Origin: Liolophura sinensis
Taxonomy: Eukaryota > Mollusca > Polyplacophora > Chitonida > Chitonidae
Direction: 5' to 3'
DNA length: 64,000 nucleotides
Assembly (NCBI RefSeq): GCF_032854445.1
Contig: NC_088300.1
Span: forward strand, 81,458,101-81,522,100
In this document: piece by piece, positions 11,001-23,000 of the stretch
Numbering within the stretch: position 1 is the stretch's first letter
Layout: the number at the start of each line of letters is the position of its first letter
The notes under the pieces: generated by a model
The model's database searches: none
Told to the model about the DNA's origin: nothing
What the model saw: the letters and a program-made list of their open reading frames with translations, nothing else
Translations under genes and position numbers: made by a program

Positions 11001-14000
11001 TGTGGTGACAGGTGAGTAGTAGGCTGTGTTTGTGTGGTTACAGGTGAACAATGGGTTGTTTGTGTGGTGACAGGTGAGCAGTAGGCTGTGTGTATGTGTT
11101 ACAGGCAAACAGTGTGTTTGTGTAGTGACAGGTGAGCAATAGGGTGTGTGTGTATGGTTACAGGTGAACAATGGGTTGTTTGTGTGGTGACAGGTGAGCA
11201 ATAGGCTGTATGTGTGTGGTTACAGGTGAACAGTGTGTTGGTTGTGTAGTGACAGGTGAACAATAGGCTGTGTGTATAGTTACAGGTGAACAATGTGTGG
11301 TGACAGGTGAGCGTTAGGTTGTGTGTGTGTGTTACAGGCGAACAGTAGGCTGTGTTTGTGTGTGGCCACAGGTGAGCAGTAGACTGAGTTGATAGGTAAG
11401 TAATAGGCTGTGTTTGTATGGTTACAGGTAATCAGTAGGCGGTGTGTGTGATGACAGGTGAGCATTATGCTATGTGTGTGATGACAGGTGAGCATTAGGC
11501 TGTGTGTCTGATGACAGGTGAGCATAAGGCTATGTGTGTGATGACAGGTGAGCATTATGCTATGTTTGTGATGACAGGTGAGCATTAGGCTGTGTTTGTG
11601 ATGACAGGTGAGCATGAGGCTATGCGTGTGATGACAGGTGAACATTATGCTATGTGTGTGATGACAGGTGAGCATTAGGCTATGTGCGTGATGGCAGGTG
11701 AGCATTAGTCTATGTGCGTGATGACAGGTGAGCATTAGGCTACGTGCGTGATGACAGGTGAGCATTAGGCTATGTGCGTGACCATAGGTGAGCATTAGGC
11801 TATATGCGTGTTGGCAGGTGAGCATTGTGCTATGTGTGTGTTGACAGGTGAGCATTAGGCTATGTGCGTGATGGCAGGTGAGCATTGGGCTATGTGTGTG
11901 ATGGCAGGTGAGCATTAGGCTGTGTGTGTGATGACAGGTGAGCGTTATGCTATGTGTGTGATGACAGGTGAGCATCGGGCTGTGTGTGATGACAGGTGAG
12001 CATTAGGCTATGCGTGTGATGACAGGTGAGCATGAGGCTATGCGTGTGATGACAGGTGAGCATTAGGCTATGTGCGTGATGGCAGGTGAACATTAGTCTA
12101 TGTGCATGATGACAGGTGAGCATTAGGCTACGTGCGTGACCATAGGTGAGCATTAGGCTATATGCATGTTGGCAGGTTAGCATTAGGCTATGTGTGTGTT
12201 GACAGGTGAGCATTAGGCTATGTGCGTGATGGCAGGTGAGCATTGGGCTATGTGTGTGATGGCAGGTGAGCATTAGGCTATGTGTGTGATGACAGGTGAG
12301 CATTAGGTTATGTGCATGATGACAGGTGAGCATTAGGTCAAGTGTGTGAGGGCAGGGGAGCAATAGGCTATGTGTATGATGACAGGTGAGCATTAGGCTG
12401 TGTGTGTGATGACAGCTGTATTTTGTGGTTACAGGTGAGCTGAAGCACACATTGCCTGGCATGGTGGTGGATGTGCTAGAAATACAGTTGGAGAAACACT
12501 ATGTGGATTATTTGGCTGACATGGTCATGAAAGAAGTGGACAGTGCTGCTGGTGAAGTCAATATCAGTCAAGATGATGATGACCTGAAGGATTCCAAAAG
12601 TAGTGCTGGTGCGAAAATAAAAAATGAGTGTATGGAAGTACCAAGTTCATGGATTGACATGGAACCTCAAACTGTAAGTAACGAAGACAGACAATTTTCT
12701 CAGTTTATCCTCACTGCTGAAGTTGGTGGTTTTATCCGCACTAATCTACTCTTATCTGGAGTGATGGTTGTAGTGGTATGGCTATCTTTATTGTTATAGA
12801 GTTCACAGTGGTGGTACAATCATCTTTATTGTTATAGAGTTCACAGTGGTGGTACAGTCATCTTTGTTGTTATAGAGTACACAGTGGTGGTACAGTCATT
12901 TTTATTGTTATAGAGTTCACAGTGGTGGTACAGTCATCTTTGTTGTTATAGAGTTCACAGTGGTGGTACAGTCATTTTTATTGTTATAGAGTTCACGGTG
13001 GTGGTACAATTATCTTTATTGTTATAGAGTTCACAGCGGTGGTGCAGTCATCTTTATTGTTATAGAGTTCACAGTGGTGGTACAGTCATCTTTATTGTTA
13101 TAGAGTACACAGTGGTGGTACAGTCATCTTTATTGTTATAGAGTTCACAGTGGTGGTACAATCATCTTTATTGTTATAGAGTTCACAGTGGTGGTACAGT
13201 CATCTTTGTTGTTATAGAGTTCACAGTGGTGGTACAGTCATCTTTATTGTTATAGAGTTCACAGTGGTGGTACAGTCATCTTTATTGTTATAGAGTTCAC
13301 AGTGGTGGTACAGTCATCTTTATTGTTATAGAGTTCATGGTGGTGGTGCAGTCATCTTTATTGTTATAGAGTTCACAGTGGTGGTACAGTCATCTTTATT
13401 GTTATAGAGTTCACGGTGGTGGTACAGTCATCTGTATTGTTATAAAGTTCACAGTGGTGGTACAGTCATCTGTATTGTTATAGAGTACACAGTGGTGGTA
13501 CAGTCATCTGTATTGTTACGGTATTCACAGTGGTACAGTCATCTTTATTGTTATAGAGTTCACAATGGTGGTACAGTCATCTTTATTGTTATAGAGTTCA
13601 CAGTGGTGGTACAATCATCTTTATTGTTATAGAGTTCACAGTGGTGGTACAATCATCTTTATTGTTATAGAGTTCACAGTGGTGGTAAAATTATCTTTAT
13701 TGTTATAGAGTACACAGTGGTGGTACAGTCATCTTTATTGTTATAGAGTTCACAGTGGTGGTACAATCATCTTTATTGTTATAGAGTTCACAGTGGTGGT
13801 ACAATTATCTTTATTGTTATAGAGTTCACAGTGGTGGTACAGTCATCTTTATTGTTATAGAGTTCACAGTGGTGGTACAGTCATCTTTATTGTTATAGAG
13901 TTCACGGCGGTGGTGCAGTCATCTTTATTGTTATAGAGTTCACAGTGGTGGTACAGTCATTTTTATTGTTATAGAGTTCACAGTGGTGGTACAATCATCT

Positions 14001-17000
14001 TTATTGTTATAGAGTTCACAGTGGTGGTACAATCATCTTTATTGTTATAGAGTTCATGGTGGTGGTACAATCATCTTTATTGTTATAGAGTTCACAGTGG
14101 TGGTACAATCATCTTTATTGTTATAGAGTTCACAGTGGTGGTACAGTTATCTTTATTGTTATAGGGTACACAGTGGTGGTACAATTATCTTTATTGTTAT
14201 AGAGTTCACAGTGGTGGTACAATCATCTGTATTGTTATAGAGTTCACAGTGATGGTACAGTTATCTTTATTGTTATAGAGTACACAGTGGTGGTACAATC
14301 ATCTGTATTGTTATAGAGTTCACAGTGGTGGTACAATTATCTTTATTGTTATAGAGTACACAGTGGTGGTACAGTCATCTTTATTGTTATAGAGTTCACA
14401 GTGGTGGTACAGTCATCTTTATTGTTATAGAGTTCACAGTGGTGGTACAATCATCTTTATTGTTATTGAGTTCACAGTGGTGGTACAATCATCTTTATTG
14501 TTATAGAGTTCACAGTGGTGGTACAATCATCTTTATTGTTATAGAGTTCACAATGGTGGTACAATCATCTTTTTTGTTATAGAGTTCACGGTGGTGGTAC
14601 AGTTATCTTTATTGTTATAGAGTACACAGTGGTGGTACAGTCATCTTTATTGTTATAGAGTTCACAGTGGTGGTACAATCATCTTTATTGTTATAGAGTT
14701 CACAGTGGTGGTACAATCATCTTTATTGTTATAGAGTTCACAGTGGTGGTACAATCATCTTTATTGTTATTGAGTTCACAGTGGTGGTACAATCATCTTT
14801 ATTGTTATAGAGTTCACGGTGGTGGTACAATCATCTTTATTGTTATAACGTTCACGGTGGTGGTACAATCATCTTTATTGTTATAGAGTTCACAGTGGTG
14901 GTACAATCATCTTTATTGTTATAGAGTTCACAGTGGTGGTACAGTCATCTTTATTGTTATGGAGTTCACAGTGGTGGTACAGTTATCTTTATTGTTATAG
15001 GGTACACAGTGGTGGTACAGTCATCTTTATTGTTATAGAGTTCACAGTGGTGGTACAATCATCTGTATTGTTATAGAGTTCACAGTGGTGGTACAGTTAT
15101 TTTTATTGTTATAGAGTACACAGTGGTGGTACAATCATCTGTATTGTTATAGAGTTTACAGTGGTGGTACAATTATCTTTATTGTTATAGAGTACACAGT
15201 GGTGGTACAGTCATCTTTATTGTTGTAATACTCACAGTGGTGATACAGTCATTTTTGTTGTTATAGAGTTCAAAGTGGTGGTACAGTCATCTTTATTGTT
15301 ATAGTATACACAGCGGTGGTACAATCATCTTTATTGTTATAGAGTACACAGTGGTGGTACAGTCATCTGTATTGTTACGGTATTCACAGTGGTACAGTCA
15401 TCTTTATTGTTATAGTATTCTCGGTGGTACAGTCATCTTTATTGTTTTAGTATTCACAATGGTGATACAGTCATTTTTATTGTTATGGTATTAACAGTGG
15501 TGGCACAATAATGGTATTCACAGTGGTGGTACACTTACAGTACAGTCCTCTTTTTCTATTATAGTGTTTATAATAGTGCTATAGCCCTCTGTACCGTGAT
15601 AGTATTTTACACTCTTGGTATAGTCCTCTGTAATGTGGTAGTATTTTACACTCCTAGTGTAGTCCTCAGTACCGTGATAGTATTTTACACTCCTAGTATA
15701 GTCCTCTGTACCGTGATAGTGTTTTACACTCTTGGTGTAGTCCTCTTTACTGTGGTAGTAATTTACACTCCTGGTGTAGTCCTCTGTGCTATGATAGTAT
15801 TTTACACTCTTGATATAGTCCCCTGTACCGTGATAGTGTTTTACACTCTTGGTATAGTCCTCTGTACCGTGATAGTATTTTACACACCTGGTATAGTCCT
15901 CTGTACGATGATAGTATTTTACTCTCTTGGTGTAGTCCCCTGTACTGTGATAGTATTTTACACTCTTGGTATAGTTCTCTGTACCTTTATAGTATAGTCC
16001 TCTGTACCTTGATAGTATTTTAGACTCTTGGTATAGTCCTCTGTACTGTGACAGTATTTTAGACTCTTGGTATAGTCCTCTGTACCGTGATAGTATTTTA
16101 GACTCTTGGTATAGTCCTCTGTACCGTGATAGTATTTTACTCACCTGGTATAGTCCTCTGTACCGTGACAGTATTTTAGACTCTTGGGATAGTCCTCTGT
16201 GCCGTGATAGTACTTTACACTCCTGGTATAGTCCTCTGTGCCGTGATAGTACTTTACACTCTTGGTTTAGTCCTCTGTACAATGTTGGTATTTTACACTC
16301 TTGGGATAGTCCTCTGTACCGTGATAGTATGTTACACTCTTGGTATAGTCATCTTCACTCTTCCAGTCACATTAAAATCATGATCATCTGCTTTCTTCCA
16401 GCCTTTTCTTCTGGTACAGTTGGAACCAGAGACAGAAGCCTATGTCTCAGTCTCACTCAAGTTTCATGAAACCATGAAGTTTGGATCTATTGATATAGAA
16501 AAGATCTATAGAGTGCAGAATCCTATTCTCTGGAAGTTTTACTCTGTGTAAGTACACATGTATATACATGTATACGGTGGGCATAAAGAAAGGGCCGTAC
16601 TTTGACACTCAATGTCTCCAAAACCCTGTTACATCAGCTTGTAAAAATTTACACACTCAAAAGCCATTATGTCCTAAGTCCTAATCAAAATTGAGTCAAA
16701 AACGCATGTTCCAGACATTTCAGAATGATGTTGTACCTTGTTTGACTTGAAAAGGTGATCAGTTGGTCCTCCATCTTCTCAGTAGATGGCGCTGATTGAG
16801 TCCAAAATCATGCCAGTTGAATGTCCAAAGTTTGAAAGGGTTTAAACAAAGGATAATGGAGTAATGCAGAATTAAGGTACGGCCCATTTTATAATCAGTA
16901 CAATCAGTATTGGTGTGTTAATGTTAATACTTGTTGTCTGTGAGTTCAAGTCCAACTCATGCTGACTTCCTAACCTATCCTCTGTGGAAAGGTCTGCCAG

Positions 17001-20000
17001 CAAACTGTGGATGGTCATGAGCTTCCTCCGGGTTTCTTCCCACCTAGTACTGGACTCTGTTGTATAAAAGTGAAATACTCTTGAGTATGGCTCTGTCATA
17101 TAAAGTTGAAATATTCTTCAGTACTGCCTAAAACTCCAGTCTAATAAGTAAATTAGTGCTTGTTCTCTGTCCAGTCTTCACATCAATACTGCTAATTAAA
17201 TGCTGTTCTATTTTGTGTAAGAACTTATGTCCATAGCTGAATTATCATGATAATGTTACCTTTAACTCATCTCAGTCCTTACTGTCTGTCTGCTCTCCTC
17301 ATCTGTGTTTGTCTGTGTGTGTGTTTTGTGATAATGTTACATTTAACTCATGTGTCAGTACTTACTGTCTGTCTGCTCTCCTCATCTGTGTTTGTCTGTG
17401 TGTGTGTTTTATGATAATGTTACATTTAACTCATGTCAGTCCTTACTGTCTGTCTGCTCTCCTCATCTGTGTTTGTCTGTGTGTGTGTTTTGTGATAATG
17501 TTACATTTAACTCATGTGTCAGTCCTTACTGTCTGTCTGCTCTCCTCATCTGTGTTTGTCTGTGTGTGTGTTTTATGATAATGTTACATTTAACTCATGT
17601 CAGTCCTTACTGTCTGTCTGCTCTCCTCATCTGTGTTTGTCTGTGTGTGTGTTTTGTGATAATGTTACATTTAACTCATGTGTCAGTCCTTACTGTCTGT
17701 CTGCTCTCCTCATCTGTGTTTGTCTGTGTGTGTGTTTTGTGATAATGTTACATTTATCTCATGTGTCAGTCCTTACTGTCTGTCTGCTCTCCTCATCTGT
17801 GTTTGTCTGTGTGTGTGTTTTGTGATAATGTTACATTTATCTCATGTGTCAGTCCTTACTGTCTGTCTGCTCTCCTCATCTGTGTTTGTCTGTGTGTGTG
17901 TTTTGTGATAATGTTACATTTAACTCATGTGTCAGTCCTTGCTGTCTGTCCGCTCTCCTCATGTGTGTTTGTCTGTGTGTGTGTTTTGTGATAATGTTAC
18001 ATTTAACTCATGTCAGTCCTTACTGTCTGCCTGCTCTCCTCATCTGTGTTTGTCTGTGTGTGTGTTTTGTGATAATGTTACATTTAACTCATGTGTCAGT
18101 CCTTACTGTCTGTCCGCTCTCCTCATCTGTGTTTATCTGTGTGTGTGTTTTGTGATAATGTTACATTTAACTCATGTGTCAGTCCTTACTGTCTGTCTGC
18201 TCTCCTCATCTGTGTTTGTCTGTGTGTGTGTTTTGTGGTAATGTTACATTTATCTCATGTGTCAGTCCTTGCTGTCTGTCTGCTCTCCTCATCTGTGTTT
18301 ATCTGTGTGTGTGTTTTGTGATAATGTTACATTTAACTCATGTGTCAGTCCTTACTGTCTGTCCGCTCTCCTCATCTGTGTTTGTCTGTGTGTGTGTTTT
18401 GTGGTAATGTTACATTTGACTCATGTGTCAGTCCTTACTGTCTGTCCGCTCTCCTCATCTGTGTTTGTCTGTGTGTGTGTTTTGTGATAATGTTACATTT
18501 AACTCATGTGTCAGTCCTTACTGTCTGTCCGCTCTCCTCATCTGTGTTTGTCTGTGTGTGTGTTTTGTGATAATGTTACATTTAACTCATGTGTCAGTCC
18601 TTACTGTCTGTCTGCTCTCCTCATCTGTGTTTGTGTGTGTGTTTTGTGATAATGTTACATTTAACTCATGTCAGTCCTTACTGTCTGTCTACTCTCCTCA
18701 TCTGTGTTTGTCTGTGTGTGTGTTTTGTGATAATGTTACATTTATCTCATGTGTCAGTCCTTACTGTCTGTCTGCTCTCCTCATCTGTGTTTGTCTGTGT
18801 GTGTGTTTTGTGATAATGTTACATTTAACTCATGTCAGTCCTTACTGTCTGTCCGCTCTCCTCATCTGTGTTTATCTGTGTGTGTGTTTTGTGATAATGT
18901 TACATTTAACTCATGTGTCAGTCCTTACTGTCTGTCTGCTCTCCTCATCTGTGTTTGTCTGTGTGTGTGTTTTGTGATAATGTTACATTTAACTCATGTG
19001 TCAGTCCTTACTGTCTGTCTGCTCTCCTCATCTGTGTTTGTCTGTGTGTGTGTTTTGTGGTAATGTTACATTTATCTCATGTGTCAGTCCTTGCTGTCTG
19101 CTCTCCTCATCTGTGTTTGTCTGTGTGTGTGTTTTGTGATAATGTTACATTTAACTCATGTGTAAGTACTTACTGTCTGTCTGCTCTCCTCATCTGTGTT
19201 TGTCTGTGTGTGTGTTTTGTGATAATGTTACATTTAACTCATGTGTCAGTCCTTACTGTCTGTCCGCTCTCCTCATCTGTGTTTGTCTGTGTGTGTGTGT
19301 TTTGTGGTAATGTTACATTTATCTCATGTGTCAGTCCTTGCTGTCTGTCCACTCTCCTCATCTGTGTTTGTCTGTGTGTGTGTTTTGTGATAATGTTACA
19401 TTTAACTCATGTCAGCCCTTACTGTCTGTCCGCTCTCCTCATCTGTGTTTGTCTGTGTGTGTGTTTTGTGATAATGTTACATTTAACTCATGTGTCAGTC
19501 CTTACTGTCTGTCTGCTCTCCTCATCTGTGTTTGTCTGTGTGTGTGTTTTGTGATAATGTTACATTTAACTCATGTCAGTCCTTACTGTCTGTCTGCTCT
19601 CCTCATCTGTGTTTGTCTGTGTGTGTGTTTTGTGATAATGTTACATTTAACTCATGTGTCAGTCCTTACTGTCTGTCTGCTCTCCTCATCTGTGTTTGTC
19701 TGTGTGTGTGTTTTGTGATAATGTTACATTTAACTCATGTCAGTCCTTACTGTCTGTCTGCTCTCCTCATCTGTGTTTGTCTGTGTGTGTGTTTTGTGAT
19801 AATGTTACATTTATCTCATGTGTCAGTCCTTACTGTCTGTCTGCTCTCCTCAACTGTGTTTGTCTGTGTGTGTGTTTTGTGATAATGTTACATTTAACTC
19901 ATGTGTCAGTACTTACTGTCTGTCTGCTCTCCTCATCTGTGTTTGTCTGTGTGTGTGTTTTGTGATAATGTTACATTTGACTCATGTGTCAGTCCTTGCT

Positions 20001-23000
20001 GTCTGTCTGCTCTCCTCATCTGTGTTTGTCTGTGTGTGTGTTTTATGATAATGTTACATTTAACTCATGTGTAAGTACTTACTGTCTGTCTGCTCTCCTC
20101 ATCTGTGTTTGTCTGTGTGTGTGTTTTGTGATAATGTTACATTTAACTCATGTCAGTCCTTACTGTCTGTCTGCTCTCCTCATCTGTGTTTGTCTGTGTG
20201 TGTGTTTTGTGATAATGTTACATTTAACTCATGTGTCAGTCCTTACTGTCTGTCCGCTCTCCTCATCTGTGTTTGACTGTGTGTGTGTTTTGTGATAATG
20301 TTACATTTAACTCATGTGTAAGTACTTACTGTCTGTCTGCTCTCCTCATCTGTGTTTGTCTGTGTGTGTGTTTTATGATAATGTTACATTTAACTCATGT
20401 GTCAGTCCTTGCTGTCTGTCTGCTCTCCTCATCTGTGTTTGTCTGTGTGTGTGTTTTGTGATAATGTTACATTTAACTCATGTGTCAGCCCTTACTGTCT
20501 GTCTGCTCTCCTCATCTGTGTTTGTCTGTGTGTGTGTTTTGTGATAATGTTACATTTAACTCATGTGTCAGTCCTTGCTGTCTGTCTGCTCTCCTCATCT
20601 GTGTTTGTGTGTGTGTGTGTTTTGTGATAATGTTACATTTATCTCATGTGTCAGTCCTTACTGTCTGTCTGCTCTCCTCATCTGTGTTTGTCTGTGTGTG
20701 TGTTTTGTGATAATGTTACATTTAACTCATGTGTCAGTCCTTGCTGTCTGTCCGCTCTCCTCATGTGTGTTTGTCTGTGTGTGTGTTTTGTGATAATGTT
20801 ACATTTAACTCATGTCAGTCCTTACTGTCTGCCTGCTCTCCTCATCTGTGTTTGTCTGTGTGTGTGTTTTGTGATAATGTTACATTTAACTCATGTGTCA
20901 GTCCTTACTGTCTGTCCGCTCTCCTCATCTGTGTTTATCTGTGTGTGTGTTTTGTGATAATGTTACATTTAACTCATGTGTCAGTCCTTACTGTCTGTCT
21001 GCTCTCCTCATCTGTGTTTGTCTGTGTGTGTGTTTTGTGGTAATGTTACATTTATCTCTTGTGTCAGTCCTTACTGTCTGTCTGCTCTCCTCATCTGTGT
21101 TTATCTGTGTGTGTGTTTTGTGATAATGTTACATTTAACTCATGTGTCAGTCCTTACTGTCTGTCTGCTCTCCTCATCTGTGTTTGTCTGTGTGTGTGTT
21201 TTGTGATAATGTTACATTTAACTCATGTGTCAGTCCTTACTGTCTGTCCGCTCTCCTCATCTGTGTTTGTCTGTGTGTGTGTTTTGTGGTAATGTTACAT
21301 TTATCTCATGTGTCAGTCCTTGCTGTCTGTCCACTCTCCTCATCTGTGTTTGTCTGTGTGTGTGTTTTGTGATAATGTTACATTTAACTCATTTCAGCCC
21401 TTACTGTCTGTCCGCTCTCCTCATCTGTGTTTGTCTGTGTGTGTGTTTTGTGATAATGTTACATTTAACTCATGTGTCAGTCCTTACTGTCTGTCTGCTC
21501 TCCTCATCTGTGTTTGTCTGTGTGTGTGTTTTGTGATAATGTTACATTTAACTCATGTCAGTCCTTACTGTCTGTCTGCTCTCCTCATCTGTGTTTGTCT
21601 GTGTGTGTGTTTTGTGATAATGTTACATTTAACTCATGTCAGTCCTTACTGTCTGTCTGCTCTCCTCATCTGTGTTTGTCTGTGTGTGTGTTTTGTGATA
21701 ATGTTACATTTATCTCATGTGTCAGTCCTTACTGTCTGTCTGCTCTCCTCAACTGTGTTTGTCTGTGTGTGTGTTTTGTGATAATGTTACATTTAACTCA
21801 TGTGTCAGTACTTACTGTCTGTCTGCTCTCCTCATCTGTGTTTGTCTGTGTGTGTGTTTTGTGATAATGTTACATTTGACTCATGTGTCAGTCCTTGCTT
21901 TCTGTCTGCTCTCCTCATCTGTGTTTGTCTGTGTGTGTGTTTTATGATAATGTTACATTTGACTCATGTGTAAGTACTTACTGTCTGTCTGCTCTCCTCA
22001 TCTGTGTTTGTCTGTGTGTGTGTTTTGTGATAATGTTACATTTAACTCATGTCAGTCCTTACTGTCTGTCTGCTCTCCTCATCTGTGTTTGTCTGTGTGT
22101 GTGTTTTATGATAATGTTACATTTAACTCATGTGTCAGTACTTACTGTCTGTCTGCTCTCCTCATCTGTGTTTGTCTGTGTGTGTGTTTTATGATAATGT
22201 TACATTTAACTCATGTGTAAGTACTTACTGTCTGTCTGCTCTCCTCATCTGTGTTTGTCTGTGTGTGTGTTTTATGATAATGTTACATTTAACTCATGTC
22301 AGTCCTTACTGTCTGTCTGCTCTCCTCATCTGTGTTTGTCTGTGTGTGTGTTTTATGATAATGTTACATTTAACTCATGTGTCAGTACTTACTGTCTGTC
22401 CGCTCTCCTCATCTGTGTTTGTGTGTGTGTTTTGTGATAATGTTACATTTAACTCATGTGTCAGTCCTTGCTTTCTGTCTGCTCTCCTCATCTGTGTTTG
22501 TTTTGTGCTGTGCAGGAAGAAACAGCAGATGAGCCAGGATCATGAAGGAGAAATGGTGGAGGAAAAACTGCTGTTCCACGGCACCAATGACGACGCAGTA
22601 GATGCCATATGCAAATCTGGTTTTGACTGGCGGCTATGTGGCAAGCATGGGACTATGTACGGCCAAGGTATAACCACCCGTCCGTGGCTCCCTGGCAGCA
22701 TCACGGTGACTGCTCAACACCCGTCAGTAGCTCCCTGACAGCATCACTGTGACTGCTCAACAACCCTTAGTAGCTCCCTGACAACATCACTGTGACTGCT
22801 CATTACCCCTGAGTAGCTTCCTGACAGCATCACTGTGACAGCTCATCACCCCTGAGTAACTCCCTGACAGCATCACTGTGACTGCTCATTACCCCTGAGT
22901 AACTCCCTGACAGCATCACTGTGACTGCTCATCACTCCTCAGTAGTTCCGTGACAGCATCACTGTGACAGCTCATCACCCCTCACTAGCTCAGTAGCTCC

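Noticed and set aside
11280..12462. Minus-strand Thr/Cys/His-rich repetitive frames
   Set aside because: Shadow of the 30-bp splice-junction array in RING-PARP intron 3.
17309..22437. Dozens of overlapping Cys/Leu-rich plus-strand open frames
   Set aside because: They are translations of the 79-83-bp array; each frame ends after one to three units, composition is non-protein-like, and the region is an intron between PARP exons 5 and 6.
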